This document shows, piece by piece, positions 9,621 to 18,917 of a stretch of DNA of 64,000 nucleotides. The notes under the pieces are model-generated. The model ran no database searches and had not been told where the DNA came from. It was given only the letters and a program-made list of their open reading frames with translations. Position 1 is the first letter of the stretch; each line of letters begins with the position of its first letter. Origin of the DNA: Flavobacteriales bacterium UBA6772 (GTDB lineage: Bacteria > Bacteroidota > Bacteroidia > Flavobacteriales > Flavobacteriaceae); NCBI GenBank assembly GCA_905181765.1, contig CAJIYW010000001.1:372001-436000 (forward strand), read 5' to 3'. A program made the translations under genes and the position numbers.

Positions 9621-10131
9621 TTGTTAATTTTTTATAAGATTTTTCAAAAATAATTTTAAACCAAGCAGTATAAATTGAAGGATTTTCTTCGATGTCTTTC
9701 TTTACATCTGCTAACTGCATCCATTTATAAGCTTCTACTTCCTCTTTGTTTACATTGGGTGGCTCTTCGTATTTACCAATCATCACATGGTCTAATTCGT
9801 GCTCTGTTAAGCCATTATCAAAAGGTGCTTTGTAAATAAAAGAAAACATTTCTGTAATCTCTGTTACAAAACCCATTTCTTCTTGCAGCCTTCTTCTTCC
9901 TGCCTCTAAGTTGCTTTCTCCATTTCTTTGATGAGAGCAACATGTATTAGTCCATAACAGTGGAGAGTGGTATTTAGATGCCGCTCTTTGTTGCAGCATT
10001 AATTCTCCTTTCTTATTAAAAATAAAAACAGAAAAAGCTCTATGTAATGCTGCTTTTTCATGCGCTTCTATTTTTTCCATTAAACCAATCTGTTGATCGT
10101 TTTCATCCACTAAAATAACGTACTCTATCAT
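9613..10131 (-). CDS. idi: Isopentenyl-diphosphate delta-isomerase, type I
   Basis: 172 aa from the ATG at 10131 (MIEYVILVDENDQQIG). It has the Nudix-fold isomerase pattern: the catalytic Cys in TNTCCSH (about residue 65), the RRLQEEMGF Nudix-like helix, and the catalytic Glu in HELDHVMIG (about residue 112). It interconverts IPP and DMAPP for isoprenoid synthesis in the cytoplasm. A longer frame beginning seven residues upstream adds hydrophobic residues with no family match and was rejected. It is the first gene of a two-gene unit with the PTPS gene. Confidence 0.93.
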   Translation of the reverse strand: MIEYVILVDENDQQIGLMEKIEAHEKAALHRAFSVFIFNKKGELMLQQRAASKYHSPLLWTNTCCSHQRNGESNLEAGRRRLQEEMGFVTEITEMFSFIYKAPFDNGLTEHELDHVMIGKYEEPPNVNKEEVEAYKWMQLADVKKDIEENPSIYTAWFKIIFEKSYKKLTNA

Positions 10132-10136
10132 TATAA

Positions 10137-10144
10137 CAAAAATA
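10137..10144 (-). promoter_or_regulatory. Possible -7 box of the idi promoter
   Basis: TATTTTTG on the minus strand fits the TAnnTTTG consensus, but it lies only 5 nt from the ATG. The mRNA would be leaderless or nearly so. No TTG at the right distance was found, so confidence is low. Confidence 0.3.
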
Positions 10145-10219
10145 AGCAATGAATTACCAATAAATCATGAAAATGTATGAAAAACAATCAAATTTTCTTA
10201 TTCTTTTATTTTGATGATT

Positions 10220-10227
10220 TATCTTTG
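10220..10227 (+). promoter_or_regulatory. -7 box (TATCTTTG) of the cyclophilin lipoprotein gene
   Basis: A full match to the Bacteroidota TAnnTTTG element lies 24 nt before the ATG at 10252. No convincing TTG is seen 17-23 nt upstream. Confidence 0.4.
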
Positions 10228-10251
10228 AAAGATATAAACCTACTAATTCTT

Positions 10252-10959
10252 ATGAAAATTATAATACAACTTTTATTAATTGTAGGTGTTTTCTCTCTTT
10301 ATCAGTGCAAAGAAAGTGTTCCACTAAAAAATAAAAAAACAGAAAATTCAACGAAAAATAAAAAGAAAATTATCGAAAATAATTTAGAAAAGAAAATTAT
10401 TAAAACATGGGATAGCTTAAATAAATACAATGTTGAAGCTTTTTTTACGGAATATGGTAAACAAAATAAGGAAAATAAAATACGTATTACAACAAAATTT
10501 GGTAGTATAAAATTACTGTTATATGACGATGTTCCTATCCATAGAGCCAATTTTATTTTCTTAACCAAATTAAAATACTTTAATACTACTGTCATATACA
10601 GAGTAGCAAAAAACTTTGTAATTCAAGGAGGAAACTCTGATGAAACCTATACTAGAAATCAACGAAGATTGTATGGAAACTATTTATTAAAACCCGAGTT
10701 TAAGAGCAATAGAACCCATAAATACGGAGCATTGGCAGCTGCTAGGCAATGGGAAAAGAACCCTAACAAATTATCAAGTCCTTTTGAATTTTATATAGTG
10801 CATAATAGAAATGGAAATCATCATTTAGATAACCAGCACACTGTTTTTGGGGAAGTAATCTCTGGTTTTAATACCTTAGATAAAATATCAAGGGTAAAAG
10901 TAGGTGTAGATGAATGGCCTATAGAAGATATTAAAATGACTATTGAAGTTTTAGATTAA
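10252..10959 (+). CDS. Cyclophilin-type peptidyl-prolyl isomerase, lipoprotein
   Basis: About 235 aa. The start at 10252 gives a lipoprotein signal (MKIIIQLLLIVGVFSLYQC, with the lipidated Cys followed by KES). A lysine/asparagine-rich linker precedes the cyclophilin domain (from about residue 75: TKFGSIKLLLYDDVPIHRAN). The family motifs are divergent: the usual FHR reads VIYRV, while FVIQGG, FEFYIVH and HTVFGEV are recognisable. It would act on proline bonds in periplasmic or outer-membrane proteins. The predicted promoter between a longer in-frame start and this ATG supports the shorter form. Confidence 0.82.
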   Translation: MKIIIQLLLIVGVFSLYQCKESVPLKNKKTENSTKNKKKIIENNLEKKIIKTWDSLNKYNVEAFFTEYGKQNKENKIRITTKFGSIKLLLYDDVPIHRANFIFLTKLKYFNTTVIYRVAKNFVIQGGNSDETYTRNQRRLYGNYLLKPEFKSNRTHKYGALAAARQWEKNPNKLSSPFEFYIVHNRNGNHHLDNQHTVFGEVISGFNTLDKISRVKVGVDEWPIEDIKMTIEVLD

Positions 10960-11076
10960 TACAGTATTTTATAAAAATTTATTACGAAATTATAATGCAT
11001 TAAATTTCATAAAATCTTAGTCTTGTTATTAATAGGTATCCCTTTAAAATCAGGAGATAAATTATAGAATAAAACC

Positions 11077-11084
11077 TATATTTG
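11077..11084 (+). promoter_or_regulatory. -7 box (TATATTTG) of prfC
   Basis: Exact TAnnTTTG match 17 nt before the prfC ATG; a short leader is implied. No well-placed TTG upstream. Confidence 0.4.
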
Positions 11085-11101
11085 CACCTCAATTTTTGTA
11101 G

Positions 11102-12694
11102 ATGGATTTTTTTAAAGAAATAGAACGTAGAAGAACTTTTGGTATTATCTCGCATCCAGATGCAGGTAAAACAACGTTAACAGAAAAGTTACTACTTTTT
11201 GGTGGAGCAATTCAAGAGGCTGGTGCTGTAAAAAACAATAAAATTAAGAAGGGTGCAACTTCAGATTTTATGGAAATTGAACGTCAGCGTGGTATTTCTG
11301 TTGCAACTTCTGTTTTAGCCTTTATTTATAAAGACAAAAAAATAAATATTTTAGATACTCCTGGTCACAAAGATTTTGCAGAAGATACCTTTAGAACTTT
11401 AACTGCTGTAGATAGTGTTATTGTTGTAATTGATGTAGCCAAAGGTGTAGAACCACAAACAGAGAAATTAGTAGAAGTTTGTAGGATGAGAAGCATACCA
11501 ATGCTAGTTTTCATCAATAAGTTAGATAGAGAGGGTAAAGATGCCTTTGATTTATTAGATGAAGTTGAACAAAAACTAGGTTTACGTGTTACACCAATGA
11601 GTTTCCCTATTGGAATGGGATATGATTTTAAAGGAATTTATAATATTTGGGAAAAGAAATTAAACCTTTTTTCTGGTGATAATAAAACATCTATATCTGA
11701 AGGAGTTGAATTTAGCGATCTTTCAAATCCAGAATTAGATACAATTATTGGAGAAACAGCTGCAGATACTTTACGTGAAGAAATAGAGTTGATTGATGAA
11801 GTATACCCAGCTTTTAATCAGGAAGAATATTTAGAAGGAAAGCTACAACCGGTGTTTTTTGGATCTGCATTAAATAATTTTGGTGTAAAAGAATTGCTAG
11901 AAGCCTTTATAGAAATAGCACCTTCGCCACAACCTAAAAAAGCAGAAGAACGCTTGGTAGATTCTAAAGAAGAAAAATTAACAGGTTTTGTATTTAAGAT
12001 TCATGCAAATATGGATCCTAAGCATAGAGATAGACTTGCATTTATAAAAATAGTTTCAGGAACGTTTAAAAGAAACGCACCCTACTTGCATGTTAGAACA
12101 GGTAAAAAAGTAAAATTTTCTAGTCCGAATGCATTTTTTGCTGAAAGAAAAGAAATTGTAGAAGAGTCTTTTCCTGGAGATATTGTTGGTATTCATGACA
12201 CCGGAAACTTTAAAATTGGAGATACTTTAACAGAAGGAGAAGCTCTTAATTTTAAAGGAATTCCAAGTTTTTCACCCGAACATTTCCGTTATGTAAATAA
12301 TGCAGATCCTATGAAATCTAAACAATTATATAAAGGTTTAGATCAGTTAATGGATGAAGGAGTTGCTCAATTATTTACTTTAGACATGAACGGACGAAGA
12401 GTTGTTGGTACTGTTGGAGCGCTGCAATATGAAGTTATTCAATACAGGCTAGAGCATGAATATGGGGCAAAATGTACTTATGAAAACTTAGCTGCTCATA
12501 AAGCTTGTTGGGTAGAACCAGAGAATCCTAAAAGTGATGAGTTTATTGATTTTAAAAGAGTAAAACAACGTTATTTAGCAAAAGACAAGCAAGGACAATT
12601 GGTGTTTTTAGCAGATTCTGAATTTACGATTCAAATGACACAAAACAAATATCCATCAGTAAAATTACATTTTACAAGCGAATTTAAAAAGTAA
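11102..12694 (+). CDS. prfC: Peptide chain release factor 3 (RF3)
   Basis: 530 aa, full length for RF3. Translational GTPase motifs are in order: P-loop SHPDAGKTTLTEK near the N-terminus, switch II DTPGHKDF, and NKLDREG (G4). The RF3-specific insertions and the C-terminal domain (LFTLDMNGRRVVGTVGALQ) are present. It recycles RF1/RF2 from the ribosome after termination. It is a single gene with its own promoter, and its frame is intact. Confidence 0.96.
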   Translation: MDFFKEIERRRTFGIISHPDAGKTTLTEKLLLFGGAIQEAGAVKNNKIKKGATSDFMEIERQRGISVATSVLAFIYKDKKINILDTPGHKDFAEDTFRTLTAVDSVIVVIDVAKGVEPQTEKLVEVCRMRSIPMLVFINKLDREGKDAFDLLDEVEQKLGLRVTPMSFPIGMGYDFKGIYNIWEKKLNLFSGDNKTSISEGVEFSDLSNPELDTIIGETAADTLREEIELIDEVYPAFNQEEYLEGKLQPVFFGSALNNFGVKELLEAFIEIAPSPQPKKAEERLVDSKEEKLTGFVFKIHANMDPKHRDRLAFIKIVSGTFKRNAPYLHVRTGKKVKFSSPNAFFAERKEIVEESFPGDIVGIHDTGNFKIGDTLTEGEALNFKGIPSFSPEHFRYVNNADPMKSKQLYKGLDQLMDEGVAQLFTLDMNGRRVVGTVGALQYEVIQYRLEHEYGAKCTYENLAAHKACWVEPENPKSDEFIDFKRVKQRYLAKDKQGQLVFLADSEFTIQMTQNKYPSVKLHFTSEFKK

Positions 12695-12793
12695 AAATAT
12701 TAGTTTAAATGCAGTCAAAAACTAATACCTAATTAAAAACCTTAAGACTGTGAACCCTAAATTAGGGATGAGGAAAATTAAAATTTAAAGATT

Positions 12794-13726
12794 ATGAATA
12801 ACGGTATCTATGCCAAATTCACTACTTCAAAAGGTGAAATTTTAGTACAATTAGAGCACGAAAAAACTCCTGGAACAGTAGGGAATTTTGTTGCTTTATC
12901 TGAAGGTAATTTAGAAAATGATGTAAAAGAACAAGGAACACCGTATTATGACGGATTAAAATTTCATAGAGTAATTCCAGATTTCATGGTACAAGGTGGT
13001 TGCCCACAAGGATCAGGAACAGGAAACCCTGGTTATAAATTTGATGATGAATTCCATTCAGATTTAAAACATGATGCCCCTGGAAAGTTAGCAATGGCTA
13101 ATTCTGGACCTGCAACAAACGGAAGTCAGTTTTATATTACCCACGTTCCTACTCCATGGTTAGATGGTAAACATACTGTTTTTGGATCTGTAATAGAAGG
13201 ACAAGACATTGTTGATGCAATTGCACAAGGAGATGAATTATCTTCTGTAGAAATTGTTAGAGTTGGTGCAGATGCAGAAGCATTTAATGCTGTAGAAGCT
13301 TTTAGAACATTTGAAGGTTCTAGAGAAAAGCGTGATGCAGATGAGAAAGCAAAACAAAAAGAATTATTAGATTCTGTAGCTATTGGTTATGAAGAAACTA
13401 AAAGTGGTTTACGTTATCAAATTTTACAAAAAGGAAGCGGTAAACAAGCTACAAAAGGTGCTGGAGTTTCTGTGCATTACAAAGGACAATTATTAGATGG
13501 TACGGTTTTCGATTCTTCATATAAGAGAAAAGACCCAATAGATTTTAATGTTGGTATTGGCCAAGTTATTGCTGGTTGGGATGAAGGAATTTTATTATTA
13601 CAAGTTGGCGATAAAGCTCGTTTTGTAATCCCATCTAATTTAGCATACGGTTCTGCTGGAGCTGGAGGAGTAATTCCACCAGATGCAACACTTATTTTTG
13701 ATGTAGAATTAATGGCTGTAAAATAA
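12794..13726 (+). CDS. Dual-family immunophilin: cyclophilin domain fused to FKBP domain
   Basis: 310 aa with no signal peptide, so cytoplasmic. Residues of about 4-157 are a cyclophilin domain with FHRVIPDFMVQGGCPQGSGT, NGSQFYITH and LDGKHTVFG. Residues of about 200-310 are an FKBP domain with VSVHYKGQLLDGTVFDSSY, VIAGWDEG and LAYGSAGAGGVIPPDATLIF. A charged linker of about 40 residues joins them. Both folds catalyse proline isomerisation, so this is a two-headed folding helper. Cyclophilin-first fusions (CFBP) have been reported from Flavobacterium. A palindromic terminator follows. Confidence 0.93.
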   Translation: MNNGIYAKFTTSKGEILVQLEHEKTPGTVGNFVALSEGNLENDVKEQGTPYYDGLKFHRVIPDFMVQGGCPQGSGTGNPGYKFDDEFHSDLKHDAPGKLAMANSGPATNGSQFYITHVPTPWLDGKHTVFGSVIEGQDIVDAIAQGDELSSVEIVRVGADAEAFNAVEAFRTFEGSREKRDADEKAKQKELLDSVAIGYEETKSGLRYQILQKGSGKQATKGAGVSVHYKGQLLDGTVFDSSYKRKDPIDFNVGIGQVIAGWDEGILLLQVGDKARFVIPSNLAYGSAGAGGVIPPDATLIFDVELMAVK

Positions 13727-13812
13727 TCTTTTTACAACTTTAAATCACACACTAAATTTTGGTGAAATGGAATGCACTGCTATATAGCATCACTGTTAAT
13801 GTATATAAAACT

Positions 13813-13842
13813 AAAAAAGCGCTCTAATTAGAGCGCTTTTTT
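13813..13842. terminator. Bidirectional terminator (30-bp perfect palindrome)
   Basis: Six As, an AGCGCTCT core, its complement and six Ts form a perfect palindrome between the convergent immunophilin gene and leuB. Confidence 0.9.
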
Positions 13843-13864
13843 AATATATATTCAATTTATATTT

Positions 13865-14920
13865 TTAAATATTTTCCGCCAACCAGTCTCCAACTTCTTT
13901 CGTTCCGTAGGCTTTTCCTCCATCCGCTAAATCTTCTGTAACCATTCCTTTTTCTAAAGCACTGTTTACAACATCTCTAATTGCTTTTCCTTCTGCTTGA
14001 AGACCAAAGTGCTCAAACAACATTGCTGCAGACAAAATAGTTGCCATCGGATTTGCGATATTTAAATCTGTAGCCTGCGGATATGAGCCATGAATAGGTT
14101 CAAACAATGCATTTTCTGTTCCTACAGATGCACTTGGCATTAAACCCATAGAACCCGATATAACAGAAGCTTCATCTGTTAAAATATCTCCGAATAAGTT
14201 TTCAGTAATTAATACATCGTAACTATTTGGCCATTGTACCAAACGCATTGCAACTGCATCTACAAACTCATAAGATACTTCCACTTCTGGATAATCCTTT
14301 TCCATTGCTTGCACAGTTTCCCTCCACAATCTTGAAGTTTCTAAAACATTTGCTTTGTCTACACAACACAATTTTTTACCACGTGTCATTGCCAATTCAA
14401 AACCTTTAACAGCAATACGCTGCACCTCTGCTCTTGTGTACACACAATTGTCAAAAGCAGTTTCTCCACCATCTCTTCTGCCTTTTTCTCCAAAATAAAT
14501 CCCTCCTGTTAATTCACGTAAAAAAACTAAATCTGTTCCTTCTATGCGCTCTCTTTTTAAAGGAGATTTATCTAATAAAGAAGGAAATGTAAATGTGGGT
14601 CTTACATTTGCAAATAAGCCTAATTTTTTACGCATTTTTAATAAGCCTTGCTCTGGTCTTACGGTTGCAGTAGGATCATTGTCAAATCTTGGATGCCCAA
14701 TTGCACCAAATAAAACAGCATCAGAAGCCACACAAATATCATGTGTTGCGTCTGGATAAGGTTCTCCAACTGCATCAATAGCAGCGGCACCTGTTAAAGC
14801 TGGTTTCCAAGTAATTTCATGTTTAAACTTTGTAGCAATAGCATCAGAAACCTTTACAGCTTGATCAATTACCTCTGGTCCAATTCCGTCTCCTGCTAAT
14901 AAAGCGATATTTAATTTCAT
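13865..14920 (-). CDS. leuB: 3-isopropylmalate dehydrogenase
   Basis: 351 aa from the ATG at 14920 (MKLNIALLAGDGIGPEV). It has the family's N-terminal GDGIGPEV, the substrate-binding RPEQGLLKMRKKLGLFANVRP region and the metal/NAD region SGSMGLMPSAS...EPIHGSYPQ. It oxidises and decarboxylates 3-isopropylmalate, the third step of leucine synthesis. It is the last gene of leuCDAB; 59 nt separate it from leuA. A longer in-frame start at 14953 was rejected because the extra residues do not match the family. Confidence 0.96.
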   Translation of the reverse strand: MKLNIALLAGDGIGPEVIDQAVKVSDAIATKFKHEITWKPALTGAAAIDAVGEPYPDATHDICVASDAVLFGAIGHPRFDNDPTATVRPEQGLLKMRKKLGLFANVRPTFTFPSLLDKSPLKRERIEGTDLVFLRELTGGIYFGEKGRRDGGETAFDNCVYTRAEVQRIAVKGFELAMTRGKKLCCVDKANVLETSRLWRETVQAMEKDYPEVEVSYEFVDAVAMRLVQWPNSYDVLITENLFGDILTDEASVISGSMGLMPSASVGTENALFEPIHGSYPQATDLNIANPMATILSAAMLFEHFGLQAEGKAIRDVVNSALEKGMVTEDLADGGKAYGTKEVGDWLAENI

Positions 14921-14979
14921 TTTTTTATGTGTTTTAAAAATTAAAAGATGCAATAATTGAATCTTTCAATCATAAATAT

Positions 14980-16500
14980 TTAAATTATGTTTAACATTTT
15001 CTCTGTAGCTTTAATTGCAGATACTGTTTGATCTGAATCTAAACCACGTGTAATAAATTCTTTTTCATCTCCTTTCCAGGTGATAATAGTTTCACACAAA
15101 GCATCAGAATTACTTCCTGGCGGAATTCTTACTGCATAATCAATTAACTTTGGCAACTCCTTTTTACTATGTGTTTTGTATAACTTTTTTAAAGCATTCA
15201 TAAATGCATCAAACTGTCCATCTCCTTGGGCATCCTCTTCATAAATAACACCTTCTACCTTTAACTTAATTGTAGTTGATGGCTTTAAACCTTTGGCATG
15301 TGTAAGCACGTAGTTTTCTACAATAACTCGTCTTTCAATCGTATCACTATCTAAAACATCAGAGATAATATATGGCAAATCTTCTTGCGAAACAACTTCC
15401 TTTTTATCTCCTAACTCAATAATTCTTTGAGTAACTTTCTTTAGCTCATCATCATTTAAACTCAAACCTAAGTCTTGCAAGTTTTTTTGAATATTGGCTT
15501 TTCCAGATGTTTTTCCTAATGCATATTTACGTTTTCTACCAAAACGCTCTGGCATTAAATCATTAAAATAAAGATTGTTTTTATGATCTCCGTCTGCATG
15601 TATTCCTGCTGTTTGCGTAAAAACATTTGCACCTACAACTGGCTTATTTACGGGTATTCTAAAACCAGAAAATGTTTCTACCAACTTACTTACTTTATTT
15701 AATGCTTTCTCGTTAACAGTTATTCTCACATCTGTTAAGAAATCATTAACGACAGCAATAGCGCTAGCCATTGGGGCATTTCCGGCACGCTCTCCCATTC
15801 CGTTAATAGTCAAATGCAAACCATTTACACCCGATTTTACAGCTTCCATAACATTGGCAACACCTAAATCATAATCATTATGACCATGAAAATCAAAATG
15901 TGTAATTGGGTATTTTTCGCGAACTTCTGATATAAATCTTGCGGTTTCATCCGGAGTTAAAACTCCTAAAGTATCTGGTAATAAAATACGTTCTATATTT
16001 TGAGTCGTTAAGAAATCTAAATATTCAAAAACATAAGCTTTTGAATTTCGCATTCCATTAGACCAATCTTCTAAATAAACATTGGTTTTTATACCGTGTT
16101 TAGTTGCCGATTCTATGTTCTTTTGAATATCAGTAAAATGTTGTTTTGGTGTTTTTTTAAGCTGATGTGTTAAATGGTTTAAAGAACCTTTGGTTAATAA
16201 ATTTTGGACTTTCGCTCCAGCATTTATCATCCAATTAATTGATTTTCCTGCATCAACAAAAGTTAATACTTCTATCTTCTCTAAACAATTATGCTCAGAG
16301 GCCCAAGAAGTTATTTTCTTTACCGCTTCTAATTCACCTTCAGATACTCTAGCAGAAGCTACCTCTAAACGGTCTACTTCTAATTCTTCTAAAAGTAATT
16401 TTGCGATTGTTAATTTTTCGGAAACTGAAAATGATACTCCGGATGTTTGTTCGCCATCACGCAGTGTCGTATCCATTATTTCAATCTTTCTCTTTGCCAT
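14980..16500 (-). CDS. leuA: 2-isopropylmalate synthase family protein (LeuA/CimA type) with regulatory domain
   Basis: 506 aa from the ATG at 16500. The N-terminal TIM barrel starts MDTTLRDGEQTSG, with the HGHND metal site and NGMGERAGN. The C-terminal part (about 380-506) is the allosteric LeuA dimer domain. Neighbours leuC, leuD and leuB argue for acetyl-CoA plus 2-oxoisovalerate as substrates, the committed step of leucine synthesis. Sequence alone does not exclude a citramalate synthase activity. The metal-site context (DFHGHNDYDLGVAN) differs a little from the classic HCHND of LeuA. Confidence 0.85.
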   Translation of the reverse strand: MAKRKIEIMDTTLRDGEQTSGVSFSVSEKLTIAKLLLEELEVDRLEVASARVSEGELEAVKKITSWASEHNCLEKIEVLTFVDAGKSINWMINAGAKVQNLLTKGSLNHLTHQLKKTPKQHFTDIQKNIESATKHGIKTNVYLEDWSNGMRNSKAYVFEYLDFLTTQNIERILLPDTLGVLTPDETARFISEVREKYPITHFDFHGHNDYDLGVANVMEAVKSGVNGLHLTINGMGERAGNAPMASAIAVVNDFLTDVRITVNEKALNKVSKLVETFSGFRIPVNKPVVGANVFTQTAGIHADGDHKNNLYFNDLMPERFGRKRKYALGKTSGKANIQKNLQDLGLSLNDDELKKVTQRIIELGDKKEVVSQEDLPYIISDVLDSDTIERRVIVENYVLTHAKGLKPSTTIKLKVEGVIYEEDAQGDGQFDAFMNALKKLYKTHSKKELPKLIDYAVRIPPGSNSDALCETIITWKGDEKEFITRGLDSDQTVSAIKATEKMLNII

Positions 16501-16510
16501 AGTGAAACCC

Positions 16511-17110
16511 TTAAAATGGTCTTGTTTTAGCAAATTCAGTTATTTCACCTTCGATATTTTTTAAATAATCGATATCATCAAAACCGTTTAACATGTTGTC
16601 TTTTTTGTACGTATTAATTACAAAAGATTCAGACTGCCCAGTAGCAACTAAAGTTACTTTCTGGTTAGGTAAGTCAACATTAATCTCCGTTTTAGGGTCT
16701 GCCATAATTGCTGCAAATAAAGTATCTGCAAAGGCTGCTGAAACTTGCACTGGCAAAACACCAACGTTCAAACAGTTATTCTTAAAAATATCTGCAAATG
16801 CTGATGAAATTACGCAACGCAATCCAAAATCATACACAGACCAAGCTGCGTGCTCTCTAGAAGAACCAGAACCAAAGTTTCTTCCCCCGACTAATATTTT
16901 AGAACCTGCATAAATTTCTTTATTTAAAGGAAAATCTACTTTTGGTGTTCCGTCTTGATTGTATCTCCAATCACGAAAAAAGTTTACATCAAAATCTACA
17001 CGTTCTGTTGCTTTTAAGAAACGAGCAGGTATTATCTGGTCTGTATCTACATTCTCTGTTGGTAATGGGTATGCTGTACTTGTTAATACTCCAAATTTAT
17101 CGTAAGCCAT
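16511..17110 (-). CDS. leuD: 3-isopropylmalate dehydratase small subunit
   Basis: 199 aa, normal for LeuD. Typical motifs are present: TENVDTDQIIPARFLK near the N-terminus and GGRNFGSGSSREHAAW. It pairs with LeuC to isomerise 2-isopropylmalate to 3-isopropylmalate. It is 10 nt from leuA and 97 nt from leuC; the longer gap to leuC holds a small inverted repeat (AAAGTTC/GAACTTT, 17147-17170) of uncertain meaning. Confidence 0.97.
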   Translation of the reverse strand: MAYDKFGVLTSTAYPLPTENVDTDQIIPARFLKATERVDFDVNFFRDWRYNQDGTPKVDFPLNKEIYAGSKILVGGRNFGSGSSREHAAWSVYDFGLRCVISSAFADIFKNNCLNVGVLPVQVSAAFADTLFAAIMADPKTEINVDLPNQKVTLVATGQSESFVINTYKKDNMLNGFDDIDYLKNIEGEITEFAKTRPF

Positions 17111-17207
17111 TGTTTTCTATATTTGTAGCTTAAGCTTCAAGGTTTCAAAGTTCATTCTGTTACGAACTTTCTAACTTTGTACTCGTCAACTTTTATACTT
17201 TTAAATT

Positions 17208-18605
17208 TTATACTAATAATGTTCTAGGGTCTGTAACAACGCCTTGTACCGCAGATGCTGCAGCAACTAATGGAGAAGCTAATAGTGTTCTAGAACCTGG
17301 TCCTTGTCTTCCTTCAAAGTTTCTGTTAGATGTAGAAACTGATAATTTCCCTGAAGGAATTTTATCATCATTCATTGCCAAACAAGCCGAACAGCCCGGT
17401 TCTCTTAAAACAAAACCTGCGTCTGTAATAATTTTATCTAACCCTTCCTCCTTTATTTGATCTACTACTTTATGTGAACCTGGTACTAACCAAGCTGTAA
17501 CATTATCTGCTTTCTGTCTTCCTTCAACAATTGAACAAAAGCCTCTAAAGTCCTCTATTCTTCCATTTGTACAAGAACCTAAAAACACAAAATCTATTTC
17601 TTTACCAATCATAGAATCGCCCTCATTAAAAGACATATATCCTAAAGACTTTCTATACGTTTCTACACCGCCTTCTAAGCTTTCTGCAGTTGGTATTGAA
17701 TTTGTTACGCCCATTCCCATTCCTGGATTTGTACCATACGTAATCATTGGTTCAATATCTGAAGCTTCGTAAGTATGTTCTACATCAAATGCAGCACCTT
17801 CTTCTGTATATAAAGTTTCCCAATATTTCATCGCCTTGTCCCAATCTGCTCCTTTCGGAGTTTGAGCACGACCTTTAATATAATCATAAGTTTTTGCATC
17901 CGGGGCAATCATTCCTCCTCTTGCTCCCATTTCTATAGATAAGTTGCAGACAGTCATTCGACCTTCCATAGACATATCTTCAAAAACATCTCCTGCATAT
18001 TCAACAAAGTAACCTGTTGCACCAGAAGTTGTTTGTTTTGCAATAATATATAAAGCAACATCTTTAGGTGTTACACCCAAACCTAGTTTTCCGTTTACGT
18101 TGATACGCATCTTCATAGGTTTTGGTTGCATAATACATTGTGTAGACAATACCATTTCCACTTCAGAAGTACCAATACCAAAAGCAATGGCTCCAAAAGC
18201 ACCATGTGTAGACGTATGTGAATCTCCACAAACAATCGTTGCACCAGGCAATGTAATTCCGTTTTCTGGACCTACAACATGAACAATTCCGTTATTTTCA
18301 TCTCCTAAACCCCAGTGCGAAATACCGTGCTTTGCAGCGTTGTTTTCTAAAGCGTCTAACTGATTTGCAGACAAAGGATCTGCTACCGGTAAATGTTGAT
18401 TTATTGTTGGTGTGTTGTGATCTGCTGTTGCGAATGTACGCCCAGGATATACAACACTGTTCCCTCTACTTTCTAGTCCTAAAAAAGCTACTGGACTTGT
18501 AACTTCGTGGATAAAATGACGGTCTATAAAAAACACATCTGGTCCGTCTTTAACTTGACGAACAACGTGTGAATCCCATACTTTGTCAAATAGTGTATTT
18601 GCCAT
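17208..18605 (-). CDS. leuC: 3-isopropylmalate dehydratase large subunit
   Basis: 465 aa. The aconitase-family iron-sulfur ligands are present: one Cys in FLGSCTNGR and two in GCSACLAMN. The N-terminus ([14 protein letters not shown]) is standard for LeuC. It is the first gene of the minus-strand unit leuC-leuD-leuA-leuB. No leader peptide rich in leucine codons was seen upstream, so classic attenuation is not supported. Confidence 0.97.
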   Translation of the reverse strand: MANTLFDKVWDSHVVRQVKDGPDVFFIDRHFIHEVTSPVAFLGLESRGNSVVYPGRTFATADHNTPTINQHLPVADPLSANQLDALENNAAKHGISHWGLGDENNGIVHVVGPENGITLPGATIVCGDSHTSTHGAFGAIAFGIGTSEVEMVLSTQCIMQPKPMKMRINVNGKLGLGVTPKDVALYIIAKQTTSGATGYFVEYAGDVFEDMSMEGRMTVCNLSIEMGARGGMIAPDAKTYDYIKGRAQTPKGADWDKAMKYWETLYTEEGAAFDVEHTYEASDIEPMITYGTNPGMGMGVTNSIPTAESLEGGVETYRKSLGYMSFNEGDSMIGKEIDFVFLGSCTNGRIEDFRGFCSIVEGRQKADNVTAWLVPGSHKVVDQIKEEGLDKIITDAGFVLREPGCSACLAMNDDKIPSGKLSVSTSNRNFEGRQGPGSRTLLASPLVAAASAVQGVVTDPRTLLV

Positions 18606-18643
18606 TTTTTTATTCTTAAATTATTTAAATTATCATCAATAAT

Positions 18644-18651
18644 CAAAAATA
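18644..18651 (-). promoter_or_regulatory. Possible -7 box (TATTTTTG) of the leu operon
   Basis: TAnnTTTG match on the minus strand 38 nt before the leuC ATG. No clear TTG partner was found. Confidence 0.35.
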
Positions 18652-18895
18652 AGGTTTTTATAACATTTTATTGAGGTTAATACTTGTTTTGGTATTATTT
18701 TCAACTGTTAATGATAGCTTTATTTAATTGATAATGAGTCTATTAAACTAAACTAAAGTACGATGTCTATTAATTTCGTAGCAGATTGGTTTTGTTGATA
18801 TGATACCATATAATCTATTATGTTATCTCCTTTTATTCATTTATTAAATGTCTAAAAACAAAAAACTCAAAGCACTACAAAAAATCTAATTAATG

Positions 18896-18903
18896 TATCT
18901 TTG
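18896..18903 (+). promoter_or_regulatory. -7 box (TATCTTTG) of the PLP-enzyme gene
   Basis: Exact TAnnTTTG match 14 nt before the first ATG at 18918 and 23 nt before a second in-frame ATG at 18927. The second may be the true start if the leader has normal length. Confidence 0.42.
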
Positions 18904-18917
18904 TTCTCTATTTAAAA

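Larger units (their letters stand above)
18606..18917. other. Divergent intergenic region between leuC and the PLP-enzyme gene
   Basis: 312 bp of AT-rich sequence without a credible coding frame. It holds candidate promoter elements for both directions (listed separately). I see no riboswitch-like structure and no leader peptide. Confidence 0.6.

Noticed and set aside
12755..12767. CCCTAAATTAGGG palindrome upstream of the immunophilin gene
   Set aside because: Small hairpin without a T-run or known binding motif; likeness to telomere repeats is coincidental. It may be a minor 5'-UTR hairpin, but I cannot support a function.
17147..17170. AAAGTTC/GAACTTT inverted repeat between leuC and leuD
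   Set aside because: Only 7 bp with a 10-nt loop in AT-rich sequence; not enough to call a regulatory element.
18606..18917. Leucine attenuator or riboswitch upstream of leuC or of the PLP enzyme
   Set aside because: No short frame rich in leucine codons and no conserved riboswitch core seen on either strand.
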